Positions 8,141 to 16,052 of a stretch of 32,296 nt of DNA are shown piece by piece. The position numbers and the translations under genes were made by a program. Position 1 is the stretch's first letter. The number at the start of each line of letters is the position of its first letter. The DNA comes from JABFRJ01 sp033812735 (lineage in GTDB: Bacteria; Pseudomonadota; Alphaproteobacteria; Rhizobiales; Hyphomicrobiaceae). The notes below the pieces were generated by a model that ran no database searches, had not been told where the DNA came from, and saw nothing but the letters and a program-made list of their open reading frames with translations. The DNA lies in NCBI GenBank assembly GCA_033812735.1, contig JAPXTA010000047.1:1-32296 (forward strand), in the 5' to 3' direction.

Positions 8141-8923
8141 ATGGAACTCGGCATCAAGGGCAAGACCGCGATTATCTGTGCGGCGTCCAAGGGACTAGGC
8201 AAAGGCACTGCATTGGCGCTCGCGCGGGAAGGCGTCAACGTCGTCATCACCGCACGCGGCAAGGACGCGCTGGAGGCGACGGCGGAAGAGATCCGCAAGG
8301 CGGCATCAGGCGTGAAGGTAACGGCGGTTGCCGGCGACATCACGACCGAGGCCGGGCGACAGGCAGTGCTCGCGGCATGTCCGAACCCCGACATTCTCGT
8401 CAACAATGCCGGCGGCCCACCGCCCGGCGACTTCAAGGACTTCTCGCTCGACCATTGGCGCGCGGCGGTCGAAGGCAACATGCTCACGCCGATCGCCCTC
8501 ATCCATGCGACGGTCTACGGCATGATGGATCGCGGCTTCGGGCGTATCGTCAATATCACCTCGGCCTCGATCAAGAACCCGATCGCCAATTTGGAACTCT
8601 CGAACGGCGCGCGCCTCGGCCTTACGGGAGCGGTCGCGGTTCTGGCCCGCAAGGCTGCGGCGCGCAATGTCACGATCAACGGCGTCCTGCCCGGCCCGTT
8701 CGACACGGACCGTCTGCGCAATACGACAAAGTCGATGGCCGAGAAAACAGGCAAGGCGATCGAGGAGGTCGACCGGCTGCGGAAGGCCGGCGTGCCTGCG
8801 GGCCGATATGGGACGACCGAGGAGTTCGGTGCGATCGTCGCGTTCCTGTGCTCGCAGCATGCGGGCTTCATCACCGGTCAGAACATCCTGCCCGACGGCG
8901 GTGGCTATCCGGGTCCACTTTGA
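8141..8923 (+). CDS. Atypical short-chain dehydrogenase/reductase, FabG-like, with altered active site
   Basis: Rossmann-fold SDR of 260 residues. The nucleotide loop is CAASKGLGKG (residues 13-22) in place of TGxxxGIG. NNAGG at 89-92 and the C-terminal GQNILPDGGGYPG are classical. The catalytic Ser is present (S141 in NITS). The Tyr expected 13 residues later is S154 and the Lys four further on is R158 (SNGAR in place of YxxxK). This substitution is typical of a subgroup often annotated as 3-oxoacyl-ACP reductase, whose chemistry is uncertain, so I do not assign a reaction. The start ATG at 8141 has CGGAG 7 nt upstream; an earlier in-frame ATG at 8093 lacks one and would add an unconserved leader. 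It converges on the methyltransferase gene. Confidence 0.85.
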   Translation: MELGIKGKTAIICAASKGLGKGTALALAREGVNVVITARGKDALEATAEEIRKAASGVKVTAVAGDITTEAGRQAVLAACPNPDILVNNAGGPPPGDFKDFSLDHWRAAVEGNMLTPIALIHATVYGMMDRGFGRIVNITSASIKNPIANLELSNGARLGLTGAVAVLARKAAARNVTINGVLPGPFDTDRLRNTTKSMAEKTGKAIEEVDRLRKAGVPAGRYGTTEEFGAIVAFLCSQHAGFITGQNILPDGGGYPGPL

Positions 8924-9032
8924 TCGCTGCCAGAGCGTAACTGAATCGGGCGCGGCACGACTTGTTGATTTGCGACCTGCTGCGCGGCGGATCGCAAGAC
9001 GGGTGCTGCGCCCGCTTTGTTTGCTGCCGTGC

Positions 9033-9848
9033 TTACCGCTTCGTCACGACCACTTCGAGATAGGGCGAGGGGATCACAAGGGTCGTTTCACCTTGCCGGC
9101 GGTTCGCCTGCATGAGGTCGCGTATCTCAGCTTGAAGAGCCGCCTGACCGTTGGCATCGAGCGACGCGAAGGCTTTGTGGGTCGGGCCATAGTAAGTCTT
9201 GAAAACATCCAGCCAGTGTTCGGGCGACTTGTAGCGGAAGACGAAATTCTTCCGCTCCGCCACGATATCGTGACCTGCGAACAGTTCCTTCAGCCGGGCT
9301 TCGTCGCCCCATGACGCCGGTGACTTCACTCCGGGCGGCGGCGGGACATGCTTGCCGATGACCTTGAACAGCTGGCCGATGTAACTGTCGGGTGTCCAAT
9401 TGGCCAGGCCGATGCGGCCACCCGGGCGCACGACACGCGTCATCTCGCTCGCTGCTTTGTCCTGGTTCGGCGTGAACATGACGCCGAACGTCGATAGTGC
9501 GACATCGAAGGCGCGATCTTCGAACGGCAACGCCTCTGCGTCCGCCTCGCGGAACGTAACGCCCATGCCATTGGCGTTTGCCCTTGCGGCGCCGTGATCG
9601 AGCAAGCTCTTGACGTAGTCGGTCGAGGTTACGTCGGCGAAGCGGCGAGCTGCGGCGAGCGTGGCGTTGCCGTTACCGGCCGCGACATCGACGACACGCT
9701 CGCCGGCTTTCAGATCGACGGCTTCACACAAGCTTTCGCCGACAATCTGCAATGTCGAGCCGACGACGGCATAGTTGCCGGATGCCCATGTGGCCTGCTG
9801 GCGCGTCTTGATGGTGGCATAGTCTGGAGAGGGTGATGACATGGTCAT
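9033..9848 (-). CDS. Class I SAM-dependent methyltransferase (UbiE/type 11-like)
   Basis: Cytoplasmic methyltransferase of 271 residues. Motif I, which binds S-adenosylmethionine, is VVDVAAGNGNAT (about residues 52-63). The acidic residue at the end of strand 2 lies in VTSTDY. Motif II is EADAEALPFEDRAFDVALSTFG, and the post-motif MTRVVRPGGRIGLANWTP is characteristic of the type 11 group. The C-terminal third (SPEHWLDVFKTYYGPTHKA) is a substrate cap seen in many uncharacterised members. The acceptor is unknown. The start ATG at 9848 has AAAGG 6 nt upstream. It is a single gene converging on the SDR, with no operon partner. Confidence 0.85.
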   Translation of the reverse strand: MTMSSPSPDYATIKTRQQATWASGNYAVVGSTLQIVGESLCEAVDLKAGERVVDVAAGNGNATLAAARRFADVTSTDYVKSLLDHGAARANANGMGVTFREADAEALPFEDRAFDVALSTFGVMFTPNQDKAASEMTRVVRPGGRIGLANWTPDSYIGQLFKVIGKHVPPPPGVKSPASWGDEARLKELFAGHDIVAERKNFVFRYKSPEHWLDVFKTYYGPTHKAFASLDANGQAALQAEIRDLMQANRRQGETTLVIPSPYLEVVVTKR

Positions 9849-10046
9849 GGGAAACCTTTCTCGTTGATTAAAATGGCCGGTAGCAGTTGCGGCGTAATGG
9901 GCCGCCGGCCGCGTACAGCAATGCAGAGCAGTGAAATCGCTTCAGTATCGTGCGGGACAGCTTATCGATGGTGCTTGGCCGCGAGCAATGCCGGCGCCGC
10001 AGGGTAACGAGAACGTGCGGGTGCTCACTCTGAGCCAAGCACACAT

Positions 10047-10081
10047 GAAAAATGCCGCCGCCCTTGATGAAGAGCGGCGGC
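10047..10081 (-). terminator. Rho-independent terminator of the Bug receptor gene
   Basis: GC-only 8-bp stem (GCCGCCGC at 10054-10061, GCGGCGGC at 10074-10081) with a 12-nt loop. On the minus strand it is followed by ATTTTT. It lies about 33 nt after the stop of the leftward receptor gene. Confidence 0.75.
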
Positions 10082-10114
10082 GTGGTGCGGCGTGGCTCGT
10101 CGAAAAGGGCGAGA

Positions 10115-11107
10115 TCACTCGGCCTTGAGATTGAGCATCTTGGCGTGCTCGATCCAGACCGGACCTTCTTCGGCGTAGTACTTGCGGAGCGCTTTGTAAT
10201 CCATCGCCGCTTCGTCTATGGCGAAGGTATCGAGGAGACGGCGCACCTTTTCGCTCTTGCCGCCTTCGACGATCATGTTCGAGATTTTCGCGACGAGTTC
10301 TTCCGGCATTCCGGCCGGACCCAACATGCAGATCCAGCTGAGCAGCTGGAACACCGGCGCGGTGATGCCCTGCTCGAAGAAAGTGGGCACGTTAGGCAGG
10401 GCCTTCATGCGCTTCTTAGTCGGGACCGCGATCGGCACGCCCACTCCCGACTGCAGAACGCTCTGTGCCGCCTGGTAGCTGCCGTTCGCGATCTGAAGAA
10501 CGCCGGCTGCCATGTCCTGCCACATCGGCGCTTCGCCGCGATAGTTCACGACCGGGAATGTCGTGCCGAAATGCTTGTTGAGCTGATCGAGCGCGATATG
10601 CGCGAACGAGCCCGGCGAGTAGCTGCCGCCGCTGACCTTGTTGGCCTTGGCATAGGCCGCGAAATCGGCAATCGACTTGGCGCCGGTGTCCTTGTGCACG
10701 ACGAGGGGCAACTGGCCAGAGGGGTGCAGCGAGATGAACGAGAAGTCCTTATCGGGATCGTAGGGCAGATTCTTGTAGAGCACGCGATTGCCGAGGAGGG
10801 TCGACGACACCGTGCACATCAACGTGTGACCATCGGGCGGCGTCGCCTTGAGGGCTTGCGCGGCAACGCCACCACCGGCGCCGGTCTTGTTTTCGACGAT
10901 CACGGTCTGGCCGGTCTTTTCCTGGATGTAGTCGCCATAGGCGCGGGAAAATGCGTCGGTCAGGCCACCGGCCGGGAAGGCGCAGATGATGCGGATCGGT
11001 TTGGACGGCCACGCCTGGGCGCGCGCAATGCTGAACGTGGTCACGCTTGAGGCGGCGACTAACGCGCCGCCTTTGAGGATACGGCGGCGGCTGATTGAAC
11101 GGGCCAT
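10115..11107 (-). CDS. Bug-family (TctC-like) solute-binding protein, Tat-exported
   Basis: Periplasmic receptor of the tripartite tricarboxylate transporter type, 330 residues. The N-terminus carries a twin-arginine signal, SRRRILK (residues 6-12), then a hydrophobic stretch ending ARA near residue 30. The mature part begins WPSKPIRIICAFPAGGLTD, the diagnostic first strand and ligand loop of Bug proteins. VENKTGAGGGVAAQ, PPDGHTLM and the later GEAPMWQDMAAG are also typical. Tat export of this family is common. The ligand, usually a small carboxylate, cannot be inferred. No TctA/TctB membrane genes are in the window, which is frequent for these expanded receptors. Its terminator is clear, and it is divergent from the AhpD-like gene. 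Confidence 0.9.
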   Translation of the reverse strand: MARSISRRRILKGGALVAASSVTTFSIARAQAWPSKPIRIICAFPAGGLTDAFSRAYGDYIQEKTGQTVIVENKTGAGGGVAAQALKATPPDGHTLMCTVSSTLLGNRVLYKNLPYDPDKDFSFISLHPSGQLPLVVHKDTGAKSIADFAAYAKANKVSGGSYSPGSFAHIALDQLNKHFGTTFPVVNYRGEAPMWQDMAAGVLQIANGSYQAAQSVLQSGVGVPIAVPTKKRMKALPNVPTFFEQGITAPVFQLLSWICMLGPAGMPEELVAKISNMIVEGGKSEKVRRLLDTFAIDEAAMDYKALRKYYAEEGPVWIEHAKMLNLKAE

Positions 11108-11241
11108 GCAGAATTACCTTCTCGTCTCTGTTCGGACGACCCTAGTTTGCGGCACATGGACGGGTGATGGCAAGGCGGATCGATTTGCACTCGATGCCAT
11201 TGCGGCCCATCATGGCCCGCCAAATCAGGGAGGACATATCG

Positions 11242-11640
11242 ATGGCCACAGTAAAACTGTTGACCGACGCCGAAGCGGCGCCCGCAGCCCGCGAGGTCTT
11301 CGACGACATTCGCAAAACGCGGAAGACCGACTTCGTCAACAATGCTTGGCGCGCGCAGGCCAATCACCCGGACATCCTCAAACGGAACTGGGAGAAGGCG
11401 AAGGCGACGATGGCGCCCGGCGCGCTCGATGCGCTGACGAAGGAGATGATCTATCTGACCGTTTCGATCATGAACAACTGCGAGTATTGCGTCCACTCGC
11501 ACAGCCACTTCGCGCGGCAGAAGGGCATGACACCGGAGCAGTACGGTGAACTGCTGGCGGTGATCGGCCTTGCGACCGAGAACAACGCGCTGATGAACGC
11601 GATGCGCATTCCCGTGGACGAGGCATTCAAGGTGAAGTGA
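11242..11640 (+). CDS. AhpD-like / carboxymuconolactone decarboxylase family protein
   Basis: Small all-helical protein of 132 residues with the AhpD redox motif CxxCxxxH (C80, C83, H87 in CEYCVHSH), preceded by the conserved Glu of LTKEMIYLTVS (E68). These residues form the peroxidase/reductase-type site of AhpD, where the cysteines relay electrons or protons. Many members of the wider family have unknown substrates. The start at 11242 is preceded by AGGGAGGA at 7 nt, one of the best ribosome binding sites in the window. Upstream in-frame ATGs (11164) lack one. It is divergent from the Bug receptor and converges on the TadG-like gene with only 10 nt between stops. A role against peroxide or organic radicals is inference. 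Confidence 0.85.
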   Translation: MATVKLLTDAEAAPAAREVFDDIRKTRKTDFVNNAWRAQANHPDILKRNWEKAKATMAPGALDALTKEMIYLTVSIMNNCEYCVHSHSHFARQKGMTPEQYGELLAVIGLATENNALMNAMRIPVDEAFKVK

Positions 11641-11654
11641 GCGTGACCGCTCAC
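11637..11654. terminator. Short hairpin shared by two convergent gene ends
   Basis: Perfect 7-bp stem (GTGAGCG / CGCTCAC) with a 4-nt loop spanning the two stop codons of the AhpD-like and TadG-like genes. No T-tract follows on either side, so termination is only possible, not shown. Confidence 0.3.
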
Positions 11655-13228
11655 TGCGTGAGGCGGACCGGCGATACCTTGAGTGCGATGTCGCGGAAAG
11701 CAGCTTGCAGGTCGTTGACCGTCAGGGTGGAGTAGAAGTGACTGAGGTCGGTCGCACAGTTCTTCATCACCTCCTCGGCGATCGCGCGATCGGCTGCCGA
11801 TAGCGAGTCGAGGTCGAATGCGACCGAGTAGACCTCGATGCCGGTCGCCTTCATGTTGGTGCAGACCTGCTTGGCATGGTTCGACACCATGGCGGGCGAC
11901 TGGTCCTTCGCGCCACGCAGCGCGTTGAACACGCCGTCCGACATCAGCACAGCGACCTTGCGCAGTTTTGGCGCGCCGCTCGGCTGCTTGGCGGTCAGAT
12001 CAGAATACGAGCCAGGCTTGGCTTGACCCGTCCAAATCGTGTCCCAGTTGGGCGAGAGCATGTACCAGGTCCATGCGACGCCGAGCGCACCGGCCGTGGC
12101 ACCGCTTGCTTCGAGATTGTCGATCTGGCTCGTGAGCGCTGCCTTGTCGGACGACAACGGCATGACCGTGTTGGAGTCAGGCATGTCCTCGCACCACGCC
12201 GACGATCCGTAGTTCCAGTTGTAGCTCGGCGTCGCGAAGGTCTTGCCGTCGTAACCGGTCGGCGGGTTGGTGTCGGTGCTGTCCCACGACACCGGGTCAC
12301 GGTTGCCGCCGTGCGCGTTCAGCCACATGTTGGAGCCGGGCTTTGTGTCGGTGTAGTCGACGCCGGTGCCGTCCCAGTTTCCGGTCAACACACGCTCGGT
12401 CACACAAGGGAAAATGTTCCAGCTGACCTGCTGCGTTTCTTCTGCCGTGCAGACCCAAGTTCCGCCGTTTTCGCTGCTTCCGCCTCCGGTCACGGAGCCT
12501 GCCGTGCATAGGCGGATGTAACCCGTCCAGGTCGGATCGAGGTTGGTCAGCTTCTTCATCAATGAGCCATTGCCCGAGTCCGGCTCGACGCGAATGCGGG
12601 TGGCGAAGGGCACGAGGGCTACGCGTGATTTGTAGACCGGATTGGGCGTGTCTTCGATGACGATGTTGATCAGGTCCTTGGCTGCCGCTTTCAGGCCGTC
12701 GATCTTCACGCCGCTGGTGCAGGGGCCGCTGCCGTCGTTGCACATCGAGCCGGTGACATCGAGCATGAGCGAGATTTCGATATCGCTGCCCTTGTTGTTG
12801 CCCGAGGCGATGAAGGTCGCCTTGGCTGCCTTTGCCTTCGGGATCAGCGACAATGTCTTCACGCCAACCACGTTCAGAAACGACGTCTTGATGATGGCAT
12901 CGCCTTTGACGCCGATCGCCTTCTTGGCATCGACGAGTTCGAAGTCGACGTCGTCACTGTCAACCGGCGTCCGCGCCGTGACGTTTGCCCCGTAGACGCG
13001 CTTTGCCGTATCGAGAGCGGCAGCTTCATTGGAGCCGTCGAGCTGCATGGCGCGCGCGCCAGCCAGAAGGGCAGAGTCGACGGCGAGCTCCGTCTTCCGC
13101 TTAGCATCGAACCAACGCACACCATCGATGGCGCAGCCTATAGCTGCCATCAGCGGCATGATCGACAAGGCGAACACGACGGCCGTACTGCCGCGTTTGT
13201 CGCCGGCCAGTCGAACAAAACTCAACAT
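11651..13228 (-). CDS. TadG-like membrane protein with vWA domain
   Basis: About 525 residues. The N-terminus is the TadE/TadG-type anchor: DKRGSTAVVFALSIMPLMAAIGCAIDGVRW, a positively charged start then one helix. The pseudopilin-like DAKRKTELAVDSALLAGARA follows. From residue ~150 there is a von Willebrand A domain with the metal-site motif DVTGS (D157, T159, S161) and a later VAVLMSDGVFN strand. A long Cys- and Trp-rich insertion lies between. The family anchors or assembles Flp (Tad) pili from the inner membrane into the periplasm. No other tad/cpa genes are in the window, so it is an orphan copy, common in Hyphomicrobiales. I chose ATG 13228 because the preceding 24 codons back to 13300 are not TadG-like; no strong ribosome binding site is visible. 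Confidence 0.85.
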   Translation of the reverse strand: MLSFVRLAGDKRGSTAVVFALSIMPLMAAIGCAIDGVRWFDAKRKTELAVDSALLAGARAMQLDGSNEAAALDTAKRVYGANVTARTPVDSDDVDFELVDAKKAIGVKGDAIIKTSFLNVVGVKTLSLIPKAKAAKATFIASGNNKGSDIEISLMLDVTGSMCNDGSGPCTSGVKIDGLKAAAKDLINIVIEDTPNPVYKSRVALVPFATRIRVEPDSGNGSLMKKLTNLDPTWTGYIRLCTAGSVTGGGSSENGGTWVCTAEETQQVSWNIFPCVTERVLTGNWDGTGVDYTDTKPGSNMWLNAHGGNRDPVSWDSTDTNPPTGYDGKTFATPSYNWNYGSSAWCEDMPDSNTVMPLSSDKAALTSQIDNLEASGATAGALGVAWTWYMLSPNWDTIWTGQAKPGSYSDLTAKQPSGAPKLRKVAVLMSDGVFNALRGAKDQSPAMVSNHAKQVCTNMKATGIEVYSVAFDLDSLSAADRAIAEEVMKNCATDLSHFYSTLTVNDLQAAFRDIALKVSPVRLTQ

Positions 13229-13364
13229 CACTGTGCATCCGCTAGACTGCAATTTGGCCGAGCCTATGCACCAATGCTTAAGACAATATTGTGCGGACAC
13301 TGCACATCAGCCGTCATCGGGATAGTGGTAAGCGGAGCGTTACCATGCGACGCGATCTGAGCCA

Positions 13365-14189
13365 TCAGAATGGATCGGAGGGATCGAACTTCGGCGCCCG
13401 CTTCTCTTTCAGTGCCGCGTGCCCCTCCTTTGCTTCTGGACCGGAGAAGCCCATGAACTCCATCGCAAGCGACGCGTCGAACGTCGGTCCGGCAAGGCGC
13501 AGCCAGTTGTTGAGTGAAGTTTTCGTCCAGCGCAGCGCGGCCGGCGGCATGGCGACCAGCTTGTCGGCCGTGGCATAGGTGGCCTCGATCACCTTGTCGT
13601 CGTCGACGGCGAGAGAGACGAGACCGATGCGCTCGGCCTCGGCGCCGGTCAGCACATCACAGGTCATCAGGTAGTACTTCGCCTTGGCCATGCCGCAGAG
13701 CAGCGGCCAGACGATCGCGGCATGATCGCCGGCTGCGACTCCGAGGCGGGTGTGGCCGTCGATGATGCGGGTTCGCTTGCCCGCTATGGTGATGTCGGAG
13801 ACCATCGCGGCGGCGAGACCGGCGCCAACGCAGACGCCCTGGATGGCGCTGACGACAGGCTTGCCGCAGTTGATGACGTTGTAGACGAGATCGCTCGCCT
13901 CTTTCCAAATCCTGGTTCGCTCGTGCCAGTCGTCGATCATGCGGCCCACCATGTCGAGATCGCCACCGGCCGAGAAAACGTTGCCTTCGCCGCGCAGGAC
14001 GACAACCGATGTCGCGGGGTCGCGGTCGACATCGCGGAAGATTTCCGACAACTCCCGATGGCCTGTCGCGTCGAGGGCATTGAGCTTGCCGGGCTTCGAC
14101 AGGATCACCTCGAGGACGCGGGGCCGGGGCCGGGCGAACTTGAGGGCGGTATAGTGGCTATAGCGGGCAAGATCGGCCTGATCGGTCAT
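13365..14189 (-). CDS. Crotonase-family protein (enoyl-CoA hydratase-like) lacking both catalytic glutamates
   Basis: Enoyl-CoA hydratase/isomerase fold, 274 residues. The CoA-binding and oxyanion-hole segments are present: KLNALD, FSAGGDLDM (about 72-80) and IQGVCVGAGLAAAM (about 117-129). The two glutamates that add water in true hydratases (E144 and E164 in the rat enzyme, 20 apart) align with A126 and H146, again 20 apart. Hydratase activity is thus unlikely, and isomerase, lyase or thioesterase-type chemistry is possible. The C-terminus is the usual AMEFMGFSGPEAKEGHAALKEKRAPKF swap helix region. The start ATG at 14189 has GAGG 9 nt upstream; an earlier start at 14240 would add 17 unconserved residues. 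It is divergent from the thioredoxin gene. Confidence 0.87.
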   Translation of the reverse strand: MTDQADLARYSHYTALKFARPRPRVLEVILSKPGKLNALDATGHRELSEIFRDVDRDPATSVVVLRGEGNVFSAGGDLDMVGRMIDDWHERTRIWKEASDLVYNVINCGKPVVSAIQGVCVGAGLAAAMVSDITIAGKRTRIIDGHTRLGVAAGDHAAIVWPLLCGMAKAKYYLMTCDVLTGAEAERIGLVSLAVDDDKVIEATYATADKLVAMPPAALRWTKTSLNNWLRLAGPTFDASLAMEFMGFSGPEAKEGHAALKEKRAPKFDPSDPF

Positions 14190-14335
14190 GGCGGGTGTCC
14201 TCGATGCGATGGGAGCGTCTTTTCGACTGTAAACGACCACGACGCGCGTTCAATTGATCGCATATTCCCGGATCGGACGTTGAAGCCGGACGGCTGGACC
14301 TTTAGAATGGCTCCAAACTTTGGGCTACGAGTGCC

Positions 14336-14785
14336 ATGGGCCGTCTTAGATTAGTGATCGCGCTTTTCGGCATGCTGGTTGCGGCATGGGTGGGACCGGT
14401 GCGCGCCGGAGAGGCGGTACCGGCCGCGCTCGGGCAAGGCACGATGCTTGTCATGATCGAGACCCCGGATTGCCCGTACTGCAAGAAGTGGGAGCGCGAG
14501 GTTGGCCCGGGCTACCGCGCCAGCGACGAAGGCAAGATGGCGCCGCTCGTCAAGCGCATGAAAGGCCATGCCGACCTCGCCGGGATTCGCGGCGTCGCCT
14601 ATTCGCCGACGTTCATTCTGTTCGATCGCGGCAGCGAGATCGGACGCATCATCGGGTATGCCGGCGCGGATTTTTTCTGGGGTGAACTCGGGCGGCTGAT
14701 GTCGCAGGCGAACCTCAGGCCCGGCGGCAACAACGCCAACCGCGCCGAGCTGCCGCATGATCCGCCGCAGCCGATCGTTCGTTGA
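14336..14785 (+). CDS. Periplasmic thioredoxin-fold protein (CPYC)
   Basis: 149 residues with a Sec signal peptide (charged MGRLR, hydrophobic core, cleavage after VRA near residue 24). A thioredoxin fold follows, with the active site CPYC (C46-C49) in MIETPDCPYCKKW and the cis-proline loop AYSPTFILFDRG. CPYC is the glutaredoxin/DsbC-like dipeptide, so a thiol-reducing or isomerase role in the periplasm is likely. Related rhizobial proteins are sometimes labelled regulatory without evidence. The next gene is hemH, 38 nt after the stop, and co-transcription with it could link this protein to haem or cytochrome maturation (inference). The start at 14336 has only a weak ribosome binding site. 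Confidence 0.8.
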   Translation: MGRLRLVIALFGMLVAAWVGPVRAGEAVPAALGQGTMLVMIETPDCPYCKKWEREVGPGYRASDEGKMAPLVKRMKGHADLAGIRGVAYSPTFILFDRGSEIGRIIGYAGADFFWGELGRLMSQANLRPGGNNANRAELPHDPPQPIVR

Positions 14786-14823
14786 CGGCCATGCAATCCC
14801 TTCAGTCCAAGGAATCGCGTCTC

Positions 14824-15885
14824 ATGACCGACGCCGGCCAGATCACGCGGCCAACAGCAATGACCAGTCCCCTTCCCGCGGGCCATCCTAAGGTCGCGTT
14901 CGGCAAGGTCGGCGTGCTGCTGCTCAACCTTGGAACGCCGGATGCGACCGACTATTGGTCGATGCGGCGCTATCTCAAGGAGTTCCTGTCGGACAAGCGG
15001 GTCATCGAGGAACCAACCTGGAAGTGGTGGCCGATCCTCAACCTGATCATTCTGACGGTGCGCCCGGGCAAGAAGGGCAAGGACTACGCATCGATCTGGA
15101 ACAACGAGAAGAACGAAGGGCCGCTGAAGACCATCACCCGCAATCAGGCTGAGGGATTGGCAAAAGCGCTGTCGAGCTATCCGAATGTGATCGTCGACTT
15201 CGCGATGCGCTATGCGAACCCGACGACGGAAAGCCGTATCCGGGCCCTTCAGGAGCAAGGCTGCGAGAAGATCCTGCTGGTACCGCTTTATCCGCAGTAT
15301 GCCGCGGCGACGACGGCGACGGCTTGCGACCAAGCATTCCGCGCGTTGATGAACATGCGCTGGCAGCCGGCCATTCGCGTCGCGCCGCAGTATGCCGACG
15401 ATCCCGTCTACATCGATGCGGTCGCGCGATCGATCGAGACGCATCTCGCGACACTGGCGTGGAAGCCGGACCGGCTGATCGCCACGTTTCACGGCATGCC
15501 GGAAAAATATCTGCAGCAGGGCGATCCGTACCACTGCCAATGCATGAAAACGTCGCGGCTTATTCGCACGCGGCTCGGCTGGCCGGCGGAGACTTGGCTG
15601 ACGACGTTCCAATCGCGGTTCGGCAATGATCCTTGGCTGCAGCCCTACACCGACCAGACGGTCGAACGGCTTGCCAAGGAGGGCGTCAAGAAACTCGCCA
15701 TGGTGGCGCCGGGATTTTCAGCGGATTGCCTCGAGACGATCGAGGAACTCGATGTCGAGAACCGCGAGATTTTCATGCACAACGGCGGCGAGGCGTTCAG
15801 CTACATCCCGGCTCTCAACGAAAGCGCGGAGGGCATTCGCGTCATCGAGGCGATCGCGCGGCGCGAGTTGAGCGGCTGGATTTGA
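14824..15885 (+). CDS. hemH: Ferrochelatase (HemH)
   Basis: Last enzyme of haem synthesis: it inserts Fe2+ into protoporphyrin IX. It has 353 residues, the normal bacterial length. The N-terminus KVGVLLLNLGTPDA and the central LLVPLYPQYAAATTAT are diagnostic. The metal-binding His is H223 in IATFHGMPEKYL, and the partner Glu is E304 in CLETIEEL. The Trp-rich insert EEPTWKWWPILNLII is the lip that contacts the porphyrin or membrane. Candidate starts lie at 14782 (TTG), 14791 and 14824; the last has AAGGA about 10 nt upstream and suits family length. It lies just downstream of the periplasmic thioredoxin and converges on aroA. No terminator is seen between them. Confidence 0.96.
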   Translation: MTDAGQITRPTAMTSPLPAGHPKVAFGKVGVLLLNLGTPDATDYWSMRRYLKEFLSDKRVIEEPTWKWWPILNLIILTVRPGKKGKDYASIWNNEKNEGPLKTITRNQAEGLAKALSSYPNVIVDFAMRYANPTTESRIRALQEQGCEKILLVPLYPQYAAATTATACDQAFRALMNMRWQPAIRVAPQYADDPVYIDAVARSIETHLATLAWKPDRLIATFHGMPEKYLQQGDPYHCQCMKTSRLIRTRLGWPAETWLTTFQSRFGNDPWLQPYTDQTVERLAKEGVKKLAMVAPGFSADCLETIEELDVENREIFMHNGGEAFSYIPALNESAEGIRVIEAIARRELSGWI

Positions 15886-16052
15886 AACGGGAATTGGCCC
15901 ATTCAGCGTTAATGCGCGTCGCGACTAAAGAAGCGCGTTGAATTTGAGCGCTGGCGGCGAAAACGGGCTGACCGCACCCTCACCTATCGGCGGTTGGTAA
16001 ACGGTCTCCCAGCGCCTTCCACGGCCCGGCAAACGCGATACCTCGACATGGC

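Noticed and set aside
9931..10128. 65-codon rightward frame between methyltransferase and Bug receptor
   Set aside because: It covers the terminator hairpin of the receptor gene and overlaps the gene end; no ribosome binding site.
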